From Limosilactobacillus gorillae (GTDB lineage Bacteria; Bacillota; Bacilli; Lactobacillales; Lactobacillaceae), in assembly GCF_001293735.1 (NCBI RefSeq), contig NZ_BCAH01000022.1, positions 1 to 64,000 on the forward strand: a stretch of 64,000 nucleotides of DNA. The letters are read 5' to 3'. The translations under genes and the position numbers were made by a program. Positions within the stretch are counted from its first letter, which is position 1; each line of letters starts with the position of its first letter. Below are positions 17,701 to 25,267 of the stretch, piece after piece. The notes beneath the pieces are model-generated. The model was not told the origin of the DNA. It was given only the letters and a program-made list of their open reading frames with translations, and searched no databases.

Positions 17701-18859
17701 TCTTTGGCTCCTGGCCAATATATTGGTTATACAAAGAATTGAAGGATTTACGTACTTCGGATGGCTGTGTCGCCAGGAATTTCTTTACCTCTGCTAGTTG
17801 ACGTTGGTGCGTCCAGTAACGATCCATCATTGATTCAGAAATCGACATCCCATTAGGGACGATTTCATTCAGCATCAGCTGCGAAAACAGGCTCGTGATT
17901 TCCGTTAAAATGTCGTTTTGCGCATCGTTAAGCTCCCCACTGAACTTTTCAATATCATCGTCACTGGTTTCAGAGCTCAAGTCAATTTTCCAATCATTGG
18001 CCTTGTCATCAACCAGTGCATCCGTGGCGAAGTTCGCCTTGTAGCCTAAGATCAATTTGCTAATCGCCGTAGCAACCTTTTTATTGCTCTTGGTTTCATC
18101 CTTATCAGCTACCTTTACCGCTAGGAGTTTGGCAACTTCCTTTTGGCGATCCAGCTTTTTCTTACTAGTATCCAAGAGTAACTTCCCAATTTCATCAATC
18201 TGATCTAGGTCAATCGCAAATGAGCCCTCACCATTTTGAAGCTCTTTATAAGCCTCGTTTAAAACGTTAAAGGACTTTGCAAAGTCAATCTTACCCACCT
18301 TAAACTTATCAACACTGGCGTTATTTAGAAAGTGTCCCCGGTACTTTACGATATGGTGCACAGCTAGGTAAACTTCTCGTAGATCAAATTGGCGATCTTC
18401 GTTAATCATTGCCTCGCGCAACTTGTAGATATTAGTAACCGGGTAGTGAGCACGTTCTTCCTCTGGTGCTTCATCCCGTATCTTAATCAGAGTTGGGTAA
18501 CCACGTTCAGCCTTCTTTAAAAGATCCGGGAATAAAAGCTTACCAATGAAGGCCTGATTCTTAGCCGGATCATCTGGATGAATATTTGATTGTTTAAGGC
18601 GCCGCAAGAAGTTTTCATCGACTTCCTGAAGGTGCGGGGCAAAGACTTCATTTAAATAGTGCAACCGCCACTTCCGTCGCTTCAAACGACGCCGGGTTGT
18701 CCGAAAGCCCCGCCGGTCAGCAGCCGTCTTTCCTTCTTCAAATAACCGAACCCCAATTGCCGTCTTACCCTTGATACGCATAAGTTTGAACTGACTATCA
18801 GTCACTGCCCAACCAATCGAGCTTGTTCCGATATCTAATCCAACGTGATACTCCTTCAT
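14750..18859 (-). CDS. cas9: CRISPR RNA-guided endonuclease Cas9 (type II-A)
   Basis: This is the large effector that cuts double-stranded DNA matched by the crRNA next to a PAM. With the ATG at 18859 (AAGGAG 8 bases before it; the GTG at 18868 is inside the binding site) it has 1369 aa, like other II-A Cas9. Visible in order: RuvC-I GLDIGTSSIGWAV with Asp9; the arginine-rich bridge helix RRGFRTTRRRLKRRKWR; the long alpha-helical lobe; RuvC-II with Glu794 in SIEFARNEG; HNH with His875 in YEIDHILPQSF; RuvC-III with His1008 and Asp1011 in HHAVDAYLT. All nuclease residues are present, so it should be active. From about 15,710 to the end (residues about 1050-1369, the WED/PAM-interacting end) the DNA is strikingly AT-rich: 15% GC in 15241-15300 against 45% in 17041-17100. 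PAM cannot be read from this window. Confidence 0.98.
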   Translation of the reverse strand: MKEYHVGLDIGTSSIGWAVTDSQFKLMRIKGKTAIGVRLFEEGKTAADRRGFRTTRRRLKRRKWRLHYLNEVFAPHLQEVDENFLRRLKQSNIHPDDPAKNQAFIGKLLFPDLLKKAERGYPTLIKIRDEAPEEERAHYPVTNIYKLREAMINEDRQFDLREVYLAVHHIVKYRGHFLNNASVDKFKVGKIDFAKSFNVLNEAYKELQNGEGSFAIDLDQIDEIGKLLLDTSKKKLDRQKEVAKLLAVKVADKDETKSNKKVATAISKLILGYKANFATDALVDDKANDWKIDLSSETSDDDIEKFSGELNDAQNDILTEITSLFSQLMLNEIVPNGMSISESMMDRYWTHQRQLAEVKKFLATQPSEVRKSFNSLYNQYIGQEPKTKGYDFEKGLKKLLKEMPNWKEIEGQLKAGEFLPKQRTSANGVIPHQMHQQELDRIIEKQAKYYPWLAKKNPATDDRDRHKAKYELDQLVSFRIPYYVGPLVTLKDQERTSGAKFAWAKRRAAGEITPWNLWGKIDRAESAEAFIKRMTVKDTYLLNEDVLPANSLLYQKYNVLNELNNVRVNNHRLSVGMKQDIFNELFESKKTVKASDVASLVMAKTRGVNKPMIEGLSDPKKFNSSLATYLDLKAIIGDKVNDNRYRDDLERIIEWRSVFEDGEIFADKLTEVAWLTDAQRSALGKKRYKGWGRLSKKLLTGLVDENGQRIIDLLWNTDQNFMQIVNQPVFKEQIDQLNQSAIAKEGTTLGDQVESILDDAYTSPQNKKAIWQVVRVVNDITKAVGNAPKSISIEFARNEGNKGERTRSRRNQLRSLFQNQARELVKDTSLLEELENTPDLSDRYYFYFTQGGKDVYTGEPINFDDIPTKRYEIDHILPQSFLKDNSLDNRVLVSQAENSKKSDRVPAKLYATKMRPYWEYLLKQGLITKQKFENLTLDIDQIVKYRSLGFVKRQLVETRQVIKLTADILGSMYRDAGTDIIETRASLTKQLREEFDLPKVREVNDYHHAVDAYLTTFAGQFLTRRYPKLRSFFVYGEYMKFTKGTDLNLRNFDFFHELVKDKHEKNNEDKKVYDDRGMLIISRSSLANYLNQIIRMKIMRVTKEIRIENGMLYKATINSTKNLGNVNIPLKKEMPVDLYGSYLSKETSFMSLIRIKGQRTARIVRVPVDALSKLSKYEKHSKEYLDELYKTIKNNNNIINDFIIILPQLGFNQLILDKVGGERVSYRLGGYDTKHLATELVLKKETLKKINNNFSEIKKSDNPSQEFDELFDEIIKTSAKYLPLLRKKILKIESNRRKFYEADVVKKERELNNILAAIHANNGTRHDLKTLNVSEFGRIRCAITLTKDAEVVFESPTGLFIRRLKISNI

Positions 18860-18895
18860 ATGGTTCACTCCTTTGTTACTGTATTAACAAGACAA

Positions 18896-18904
18896 ATTAT
18901 AGCA
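18896..18904 (-). promoter_or_regulatory. cas9 promoter (extended -10)
   Basis: The minus strand reads TGC-TATAAT about 37 bases before the cas9 ATG. The -35 is poor, as is usual for extended -10 promoters. The rest of the 18905-19041 gap is AT-rich with nothing else recognised. Confidence 0.65.
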
Positions 18905-19041
18905 AACAAATATTTACTAAGACCTGATTTGTAAAAGAAAATGAGAATTCACGAGTAGCTGACTTTTACTAACGCTAGTGCCTTTTCTGAATAACTTAAT
19001 TATAGAACTGTGCTACGTCATATTTTGTCGTTAACATAATT

Positions 19042-19092
19042 TTTTCAAAAAAATTCCGTCACGCCATTCCATTTAGCGTGACGGAATTTTCA
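19042..19092 (-). terminator. Terminator of the 653-aa membrane gene
   Basis: A 13-bp perfect stem AATTCCGTCACGC / GCGTGACGGAATT is followed on the minus strand by seven Ts. It isolates the glycosyltransferase gene from cas9. Confidence 0.9.
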
Positions 19093-19097
19093 TTTTA

Positions 19098-21059
19098 TTA
19101 TTCATCTGCTTCCCGCTCATTACGGAACCAGTAAATCAGCGACGTGTTCTGATAAACACGACCCTGATTGTTCATTGGGTATGGGGCCATCCGATAGTGC
19201 GGAATGTGGACGATATCGACCTTTTGAGCGGTTGAAGCGGTGTTGAGGATTTGGAACTGGTAGGCTCCGGCAGCCACCTGGCCAGTATAGTCAAACTCAT
19301 CGTCCCGCTGGCGTAGGACGTACTGCTCGCCGCTAATTAGGTTCACCAGGGTAACCTCAACCTTGGACTTGGCATGGACCTGAACGGAAATCCTGTTGGC
19401 CGTCCCGTTTAGCTTAACAATCTGAGTGATCTGGTTGCCAGGCTTAAGATCAATCGGCTTGGCACCATACTGAGTCGATAACTGGGAGCGCTGCGCGGTA
19501 ACAGTTACCGTTTGACCGCTAGAATTAACCCCCAAAGCCGTGGTGGCGGCCAACCCTAGCGCCAGGGCCCCGGCGCCAGCTACTTCCCATTTCTGCCAGG
19601 TTTTAATTTCCTTTCTGTCACCCGCTGGCAGCAGCATCAGTAATAGCCAGCTCAGCGGTACCAGCACCTGACCATAGCGTTCTTCCACCTCCCACAATAA
19701 GACGTGAAAGGCTAAGTAGCCTAGGGTAGTTAGAATTACAATCAGGGCGACTTGATTGTTCGTCGTCGCAAGGGCCATTTGATTCACCAAGAGGCGCTTA
19801 ATAATGAAACCAAACACCAAACAAGTCGCTACCTGGTAGCTAATTGCCACTAACCCCGAGATGACCGGTGCGTGACGCAAGTACCCCCCGGGAGCCTCCT
19901 GCATCCCCCCGTTGTACCAGTGTAAAATATTGGCGCTGTTAGTTAAAACCATCAGCTTAATTAGCCAGTGCCGAACCAGGCCCCAGTTTTGTTTAATCAG
20001 ACGCTTTTTAATCACTTTAATGTTACGCTGGTTACGGGCCGCCTTGGACCTGAGTTTAACATTTGCTTTGACGTCCTTGGTGTTGAAGGTCCCGTGAGAG
20101 CTTTTGTTTAATCCCATCGCTACCCACTCGGTGATCGGGAACTCGTACCTAGATTGGCGAGTGAAATTGGCTGCCTTATCAAAGGCGCTCGACAGCGGAA
20201 ATGACAGGCCAATTCCCAGCGCAATCAAAACTATTGGCACCAGTAAGTGACTTTGTTTGAATTGGCGGCGCCCCCACATTAACAAGGAAGCCAATAAAAG
20301 GGCCGGTAACACCACGATCATGTTCGCCTTCGTCACCTGACCGAGCATAGCCGCCACTACCAAAAGGACGCCGCTGATGCTTCGCTGCCACCAATTCCGC
20401 CGCCTCCATAGAACTAGCGTCCGCATCATGTATAAGAGGACGAACATGACTGGCAGATCAGTGTAAAAAACCTGCAGGTAATATGTATAGGCGAAGGGCG
20501 ACAGAAGGGCAAAGGCCAGGATACCAACCACTAGGTGCTTTTTGCGGCTAACCCGCCAGGCGGTATCGATTCCAAGTAAAACCATCCCATCAAGCAAGAG
20601 CATTGACAGTAAATGAACGCCGCGGTTAACGCTCATCCCCAGCTCCATTGTTAATTTTAACCAACGCGATAAGAGGTAGGCGACCGGCACGTTTTGCGGG
20701 TAACGCCAGAAGTAGGTAATCTTCCAATTGGTGTGGCCGACCGCCATGCGGGCCGCCTGGTCTAACACCCGAAGCGGATCATGATAGACCGTCACCGGTA
20801 ACCACTTTATGACTGCTATTTGCAGGACCACCATTACCGCCATCCCGCTCCCGGCCAGCCAGAATAACTGGACCTTTGACAGCCGCTCAATGGCGGGGAT
20901 TAGCTTAGGCAGTCCCCACCAGCCAATGGCGGTTAGGATCGCGACCCCCAGGGCGGCTACCCAGTTTTGAGAGGAGGTGAAATTGGAAATCAGCCCAATT
21001 ACAAGGCAAACAACCAGCAGTCCGGTCAAAAAGCGGCTTGCAGTTTGTGCAGCCCTCAC
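19098..21059 (-). CDS. Polytopic membrane glycosyltransferase-like protein, 653 aa
   Basis: There are about eleven membrane helices followed by a soluble C-terminal domain of about 150 residues, predicted outside the cell. The layout and segments such as YFWRYPQNVPVAYLL and VFYTDLPVMFVLLY fit GT-C superfamily glycosyltransferases, but I cannot name the substrate. Two more GT-C-like genes lie on the other side of the CRISPR locus, same strand. The start is uncertain. GTG at 21059 has AAGGAG 9 bases before it and overlaps the stop of a 14-codon upstream frame. GTG at 21092 would add 11 residues with poorer spacing. Confidence 0.7.
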   Translation of the reverse strand: MRAAQTASRFLTGLLVVCLVIGLISNFTSSQNWVAALGVAILTAIGWWGLPKLIPAIERLSKVQLFWLAGSGMAVMVVLQIAVIKWLPVTVYHDPLRVLDQAARMAVGHTNWKITYFWRYPQNVPVAYLLSRWLKLTMELGMSVNRGVHLLSMLLLDGMVLLGIDTAWRVSRKKHLVVGILAFALLSPFAYTYYLQVFYTDLPVMFVLLYMMRTLVLWRRRNWWQRSISGVLLVVAAMLGQVTKANMIVVLPALLLASLLMWGRRQFKQSHLLVPIVLIALGIGLSFPLSSAFDKAANFTRQSRYEFPITEWVAMGLNKSSHGTFNTKDVKANVKLRSKAARNQRNIKVIKKRLIKQNWGLVRHWLIKLMVLTNSANILHWYNGGMQEAPGGYLRHAPVISGLVAISYQVATCLVFGFIIKRLLVNQMALATTNNQVALIVILTTLGYLAFHVLLWEVEERYGQVLVPLSWLLLMLLPAGDRKEIKTWQKWEVAGAGALALGLAATTALGVNSSGQTVTVTAQRSQLSTQYGAKPIDLKPGNQITQIVKLNGTANRISVQVHAKSKVEVTLVNLISGEQYVLRQRDDEFDYTGQVAAGAYQFQILNTASTAQKVDIVHIPHYRMAPYPMNNQGRVYQNTSLIYWFRNEREADE

Positions 21060-21100
21060 ATCGTCCAGCTCCTTTTTTCGAAGTCTAACCACATTTGCAT
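21056..21100 (-). CDS. 14-aa upstream leader peptide, probably coupled
   Basis: ATG with a good AAGGAG 8 bases upstream opens a frame coding MQMWLDFEKRSWTM. Its TGA stop overlaps the GTG start of the 653-aa membrane protein (sequence ATGTGAGG). Translating the leader would bring ribosomes to the weak GTG. It contains two Trp codons but no visible attenuator. It could also be incidental. Confidence 0.4.
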   Translation of the reverse strand: MQMWLDFEKRSWTM

Positions 21101-21161
21101 TGTCTCCGCTCCTTTTTAGTGCCCTTCATCCTTGATGGTCAGGGCGCGGCTATTTTCAACA

Positions 21162-21170
21162 ATTATAGCA
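21162..21170 (-). promoter_or_regulatory. Extended -10 promoter of the 653-aa membrane gene
   Basis: The minus strand reads TGC-TATAAT about 60 bases before the leader peptide. A short inverted repeat (GCCC...GGGC) lies in the transcribed leader. Confidence 0.6.
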
Positions 21171-21263
21171 CTCATTACATTTAAAATTTAAGCTATGACC
21201 CTTTAACGCATCCGTATTAATGGAAAAATAATAGTTGCTCGAGGTGTCGGAACACACCTATTA

Positions 21264-21303
21264 CACAAAACCGGCTCGCTCAGTCTCAGCTGAACAAGCC
21301 GGT
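21264..21303 (-). terminator. Terminator after the vitamin-kinase-like gene
   Basis: ACCGGCT / AGCCGGT arms with an inner CAG/CTG pair are followed on the minus strand by TTTTGTG. It ends the leftward group that starts at the T-box. Confidence 0.75.
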
Positions 21304-21310
21304 ATTTTAC

Positions 21311-22126
21311 TTATTGAGTAGCCGCTGTTTGGCCGGCCCAATGGTTGATCGGCCCAAATTGATGACCGATCTCAATTTCGTTTTGAATGGCTTGGTGGAC
21401 CACTCGTTTAGCCAAGCGGACCCCCGCCTCAACGGAGTGCCCCTTAGCCAGTTCAGCGGTAATAATGGCCGAAAAGGTATCGCCCGTCCCATTGACCCGG
21501 TTAGTCGGGATGTAGTCCTCCTCTAGCCAGAAGGTCTCCCCATTTGCCAAGGAAACAAAGTCCCGAACTGGAGTGGTCTGCCCTTCAACGTGCTGACCCT
21601 TAATGACAACATTTTTGGCACCCATTGCATCGAGCTGGCGAGCTGCTTCTAACACTTCTTCATCATCCCTCAAGTCTAGCCCGGTCAGTTTTTGGGCCTC
21701 GTAAAAGTTGGGGGTAATGACGGTCGCCAGTGGGATAATTCGCTCGCGAAAGAGTTCATAAGCCGACGGTTCCAAAAGCATTACCCCATGTTTGGTAATG
21801 ATGACCGGGTCAACCACCAGCGGGCCAAACTTGGCCGGATCGTAGGAATCGGCAACAACGTTGATTACGTCGTCGTTAGCTAACATCCCGGTCTTGGCAG
21901 CCTTGATTTTAAAGTCTTCTCCCAAGACCCGGAACTGTTCCTTGATGAAGGCAGCTGGCATGATTTGTTGCTGAGTAATCCCGTAGGAATTCCCGGACAC
22001 AGCAGCGGTTAGAATCCCATGACCGTATACCCCATCAATAAAGAAGGCATGCAGATCGGCCGGCATTCCGGCACTTCCATCGGAATCATGGCCAGCAATG
22101 GTTAATGCTTGAACAGATTGCGTCAT
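21311..22126 (-). CDS. ThiD/PdxK-type kinase (hydroxymethylpyrimidine or pyridoxal kinase)
   Basis: This is a ribokinase-fold enzyme of the ThiD/PdxK family, 271 aa. It has the N-terminal substrate motif GHDSDGSAGMPADL and the C-terminal anion-hole motif NGTGDTFSA with the catalytic Asp. Members phosphorylate hydroxymethylpyrimidine (thiamine path) or pyridoxal/pyridoxine (vitamin B6 salvage), and sequence alone does not decide. No other thiamine gene is nearby. The link to a methionine-type T-box group would favour a B6 role, because PLP serves sulfur amino-acid enzymes; this is inference. The longest frame starts with TTG, but GGGAGG precedes the ATG at 22126. The upstream gene ends 14 bases away. 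Confidence 0.85.
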   Translation of the reverse strand: MTQSVQALTIAGHDSDGSAGMPADLHAFFIDGVYGHGILTAAVSGNSYGITQQQIMPAAFIKEQFRVLGEDFKIKAAKTGMLANDDVINVVADSYDPAKFGPLVVDPVIITKHGVMLLEPSAYELFRERIIPLATVITPNFYEAQKLTGLDLRDDEEVLEAARQLDAMGAKNVVIKGQHVEGQTTPVRDFVSLANGETFWLEEDYIPTNRVNGTGDTFSAIITAELAKGHSVEAGVRLAKRVVHQAIQNEIEIGHQFGPINHWAGQTAATQ

Positions 22127-22140
22127 CAAAAGACCTCCCG

Positions 22141-22584
22141 TCAATTCCTCTTCTCATAGCTCTCTTCTGGGTCGTGAACAAACCGTCGGTAAATTGCTAG
22201 TCCGATCGTTAGTAGGACAATTGCCCCCACCTCAATGATCGTTTCAATTCCGTTAGAGTTGCTAGCGGCTAAAAGATGCCGTAGCAGGGCCGTCAGCCCT
22301 AGTCCCATTAGCATCGTGATTGAGATGTGCCCATGATTGCGCAGGGCTTCGATTACCATCACGATAAACTCGAAGATGATGAAAAAGGACGTCACTTCGT
22401 TCAAAAAACTATAGAAGGCCGGGTCCGAAACCGGGGCGAGCGCCAACCTGATAATTACCAACAATTCCATCCCCAGTTGGACAATTAACGCCAGCCCTAA
22501 GAGGCCTACGGCTATTAATGCTACCAGCTCAAGTAGGTGAGCAATTTTTCGAAACCATTCTTGACTTAACACCTCAATCACCAT
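22141..22584 (-). CDS. PsiE-like membrane protein
   Basis: The 147-aa protein has four membrane helices. The second half (FFIIFEFIVMVIEALRNHG, then ISITMLMGLGLTALLRHLL) resembles the phosphate-starvation-inducible PsiE family, whose biochemical role is unknown. AAGGA precedes the ATG. It sits between msrA and the kinase gene with small gaps and has its own extended -10 in the end of msrA, so it may be transcribed both from the T-box promoter and independently. Confidence 0.75.
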   Translation of the reverse strand: MVIEVLSQEWFRKIAHLLELVALIAVGLLGLALIVQLGMELLVIIRLALAPVSDPAFYSFLNEVTSFFIIFEFIVMVIEALRNHGHISITMLMGLGLTALLRHLLAASNSNGIETIIEVGAIVLLTIGLAIYRRFVHDPEESYEKRN

Positions 22585-22601
22585 TCCTTTCCAGTAGTCA
22601 C

Positions 22602-22610
22602 ATTATACCA
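22602..22610 (-). promoter_or_regulatory. Extended -10 promoter before the psiE-like gene
   Basis: The minus strand reads TGG-TATAAT directly after the msrA stop codon and 18 bases before the start codon. A transcript from here would have a very short leader. Confidence 0.5.
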
Positions 22611-22612
22611 TC

Positions 22613-23203
22613 TTAACGGAACGAAATTTGGTGAAATTTAACTTTTGTTCGTTTCTTTTGTAATGACGGTGCTAAGCCCCTATGCTTAGATATTAATCGA
22701 TTCATGAACTGCTTACGTCCACCCTCCTTTTCTAGTTTCATCCGTTCTGGGTCCTTCTTGTAGAAGTCCTGATGGTAGTCTTCAGCAACGTAGAATGGCT
22801 GGACTGGCTCAATCTTAGTGACGATCGGGTCCTTGAACAAACCGCTTTTTTGAAGGGATTCTTTTGAGGCCTGGGCGATTGCTCGTTGTTCTTCGTCCTC
22901 GACAAAGATTACCGGGCGGTAGTTATCACCGCGGTCCTGAAATTGGCCAAAGGCGTCCGTCGGGTCAGTCTGTTGCCAGTAAATTTCAACCAAGTCCCTG
23001 TAAGAAACCACGGTGGGATCAAAGGTAATCCGGACTGCCTCGGTATGACCAGTTGTACCAGAACAAACCTGCTCATAAGTTGGGTTAGCAACGTGGCCAC
23101 CGGTGTAGCCTGACTCAACCTTTTTAATCCCCGGGTAGGTATCAAATGGCTGTACCATGCACCAAAAGCACCCACCAGCGAAAATTGCCGTTTTCTTTGT
23201 CAT
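22613..23203 (-). CDS. msrA: Peptide-methionine (S)-S-oxide reductase
   Basis: This enzyme reduces methionine-S-sulfoxide in proteins and free methionine, repairing oxidative damage, using thioredoxin. The 196-aa protein has the catalytic GGCFWC at residues 9-14 and the conserved GYTGGH and YHQDFY segments. The last 25 or so residues after [10 protein letters not shown] are basic, unlike the usual short ending, and may reflect a late frameshift. It starts 12 bases after the binding-protein gene, so it belongs to the T-box transcript, a sensible pairing of methionine uptake with methionine repair. Confidence 0.93.
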   Translation of the reverse strand: MTKKTAIFAGGCFWCMVQPFDTYPGIKKVESGYTGGHVANPTYEQVCSGTTGHTEAVRITFDPTVVSYRDLVEIYWQQTDPTDAFGQFQDRGDNYRPVIFVEDEEQRAIAQASKESLQKSGLFKDPIVTKIEPVQPFYVAEDYHQDFYKKDPERMKLEKEGGRKQFMNRLISKHRGLAPSLQKKRTKVKFHQISFR

Positions 23204-23215
23204 ATTATCTCCTCC

Positions 23216-24061
23216 TTAATTCTTACCGAACTGTGGCCATGCCGCAATTTGAGCACCCTTGTAAGTCTTATCAATGACTTCCTTGGTGGCCTCGGTTTGA
23301 TAAGTGGCCACGATCTTCTCGTAGACCGGATTATCCCTATCCTTTTCCTGGGCGGCAATAATATTGACGTAGGGCTTGGTGGACTTGTTGACTGGTTCGA
23401 GGTAGATTGAATCCTTCTTTGGATTTAAGTTCGCCGCCTCAGCATAGTTCCCGTTAATAATTGAAGCATCTACAGAATCTAAGGTCCGCGCCGCCATAGC
23501 TGGTTCAACTTCTTTGAACTTGAAGTTGCGTGGATTGGACGTGATGTCTTGCAAAGATGGCTTAATGCCACTATCTTTTTTAACTTTGATCAGGCCAGCT
23601 GATTGAAGCAGATTCAGTCCCCGCCCCAAGGTAGTCGGCTCGTTTGGAATCGCGATTGTGGCACCATCCGGCAAATCTTTTAGTGCATTGTATTTCTTGG
23701 AATACAGCCCCAGCGGTGAAATCACCGTATTCCCAATTGAAACCAGGTGAGCGTCTTCCTTTTTGTTATAGGACTCAAAGTAGTAACGGGTTAAACAGGA
23801 GTGAAGGTCAATCTTACCATCTTTTAAGGCCACGTCTGGTTGGACATAGTCATTAAAGGTCACAAATTTAAGTGTAATCCCCTCCTTTTTAAGCCGCTTG
23901 GCCACGTCTTGCCAAACCGGCAGTGCATCGGTCCCAACCAAGCCAACCCTAACTGTCTTATTACTAGTGGTAAAACGTTGGTAGATTAGACCGCCAATTC
24001 CCCCGATTACAACCAAGGCCACTAAAATCACCCACAACCACTTCAAATGATGTTTCTTCAT
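23216..24061 (-). CDS. metQ: Methionine ABC transporter substrate-binding protein (MetQ/NlpA family)
   Basis: This extracellular binding protein would capture methionine for an ABC importer. The 281-aa protein has an N-terminal hydrophobic segment (about residues 8-27) and then the NlpA fold with VRVGLVGTDALPVW and a C-terminal region typical of MetQ. No lipobox cysteine follows the hydrophobic segment, so it is probably held by an uncleaved membrane anchor instead of a lipid. No ATPase or permease gene is adjacent, so the partners must be elsewhere. A T-box leader controls it, agreeing with amino-acid-responsive expression. Confidence 0.87.
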   Translation of the reverse strand: MKKHHLKWLWVILVALVVIGGIGGLIYQRFTTSNKTVRVGLVGTDALPVWQDVAKRLKKEGITLKFVTFNDYVQPDVALKDGKIDLHSCLTRYYFESYNKKEDAHLVSIGNTVISPLGLYSKKYNALKDLPDGATIAIPNEPTTLGRGLNLLQSAGLIKVKKDSGIKPSLQDITSNPRNFKFKEVEPAMAARTLDSVDASIINGNYAEAANLNPKKDSIYLEPVNKSTKPYVNIIAAQEKDRDNPVYEKIVATYQTEATKEVIDKTYKGAQIAAWPQFGKN

Positions 24062-24080
24062 GATAATCCTCCCTTCAAAG

Positions 24081-24365
24081 TTAAAAAAGAAAACGTCCCA
24101 TAAGGCACCGTAATGCCTTATGGGACGTTGATCAACGTGTTACCACCCACTTTTAGCCCTTCAAAAAGGACCCTCTCCCAGCTCCAACAAGCTGTAACGG
24201 TGATAACGGGTGTTGACCCGGCGGGAGCTTATCGTAACTCGCCCCAGCGATTTAACAAAGACCATTTTCGGCCAGCTAGGATTATCAGCTTCCACCACCC
24301 GCTGACTCGCTGTGCATCCCCTTCTGGTTTACTCATCTTTTCTAACTTTTTTCTAATTTAATTTT
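24081..24365 (-). promoter_or_regulatory. T-box riboswitch leader (probably tRNA-Met)
   Basis: On the minus strand there is a stem I region with AGTAAACCAGAAGGGGATG and GCGAGTCAGCGGG, the T-box-like core GGGTGGTAACACG (24136-24148), and a 16-bp terminator stem (24092-24107 with 24114-24129) followed by TTCTTTTTT. Uncharged tRNA binding would favour the antiterminator. An ATG followed by G in CCGAAAATGGTC is the candidate specifier codon. That assignment is inferred from the downstream binding protein and needs folding. Confidence 0.88.
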
Positions 24366-24371
24366 AACCAT

Positions 24372-24400
24372 ATCATACTAACCTAATGCCAATATGTCAA
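24372..24400 (-). promoter_or_regulatory. Promoter of the T-box transcript
   Basis: The minus strand has consensus TTGACA, 17 bases, TATGAT, placing the 5' end a few bases before stem I. From 24401 to 24529 nothing else is seen. Confidence 0.88.
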
Positions 24401-24529
24401 CGTATAATTTTACGTATCTTAACCAACTAATAGCAACACCCCCAACAAGAGGATTAACAATTCAAATTGGTTTCTAACCTTAGCGGATACGATCTTAGTA
24501 TGGGCGCTACACCCTCATCTAAAACCATG

Positions 24530-24535
24530 TATAAT
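24530..24535 (+). promoter_or_regulatory. -10 element before the DUF554 gene
   Basis: Consensus TATAAT lies 42 bases before the start codon. The -35 is not clear. Confidence 0.5.
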
Positions 24536-24576
24536 AAACGGGTTAGATCACTTTTAGAAATGAGGAATAATACATT

Positions 24577-25257
24577 ATGATTGGAATTTGGGCCAACGTC
24601 GCCGCTATCATCGTTGGGACTGTGATCGGCTGGGGCTTCAAAAAGATCTTGACCGACAAGTACGTGGCAACCTTTTGGACCGCCCTGGGACTAGCAGCCC
24701 TTGGGGTGGGGGCACAAACTGTCGTCTCCAACATGCCTAAGAGCCACTACCCCTTACTCTTCATCATCTCACTAGCCGTTGGACTGCCGATCGGAACATG
24801 GCTTAAACTTGACGACCGGGCTAACGCATGGATCAATCGTACTTTTCACACTGAACTGGGTGAAGCTGTCGCCACCGCTAGTTTCCTGGACTGCATCGGG
24901 GCCCTAGCGATCCTGGGACCAGTCAACGCTGCCACCAACGGAAACCAAACCTTCCTGTATACTAACGCCATGCTAACACTGGTTTGTGCGATCGTATTTG
25001 GAGCCGGCTTTGGTCTTGGGATGCTCTTAGAGGTGCCGGTCCTCTTTATTTGGTTCACCGCCATCTACCTAGTAGCTAAATTCTTGTCAGCCTCCTTCTT
25101 CTCTTCAGCCCTAATCACCGAACTATCGATTGTCGGAGGCCTTTTAATCGTGGCGGCTTCCTTCTCCCTACTTAAAATCCGGGAGTTCAAAAGCATTGAT
25201 ATGCTACCGGCCCTGGCCGTGCCGCTACTTTTCTTCATTGGCTTGGCCATCTTTTAG
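24577..25257 (+). CDS. DUF554 family membrane protein
   Basis: The 226-aa protein has about seven membrane helices. The central FLDCIGALAILGPVNAATNG segment and the glycine-rich AGFGLGMLLEVP are typical of the DUF554 (YdfK-like) family of putative membrane transporters, whose function is unknown. The ATG is followed by the usual MIGIWANVAAIIVGT. A CadD-like gene starts 10 bases downstream, suggesting an operon. Confidence 0.85.
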   Translation: MIGIWANVAAIIVGTVIGWGFKKILTDKYVATFWTALGLAALGVGAQTVVSNMPKSHYPLLFIISLAVGLPIGTWLKLDDRANAWINRTFHTELGEAVATASFLDCIGALAILGPVNAATNGNQTFLYTNAMLTLVCAIVFGAGFGLGMLLEVPVLFIWFTAIYLVAKFLSASFFSSALITELSIVGGLLIVAASFSLLKIREFKSIDMLPALAVPLLFFIGLAIF

Positions 25258-25267
25258 GTGACGCTGA

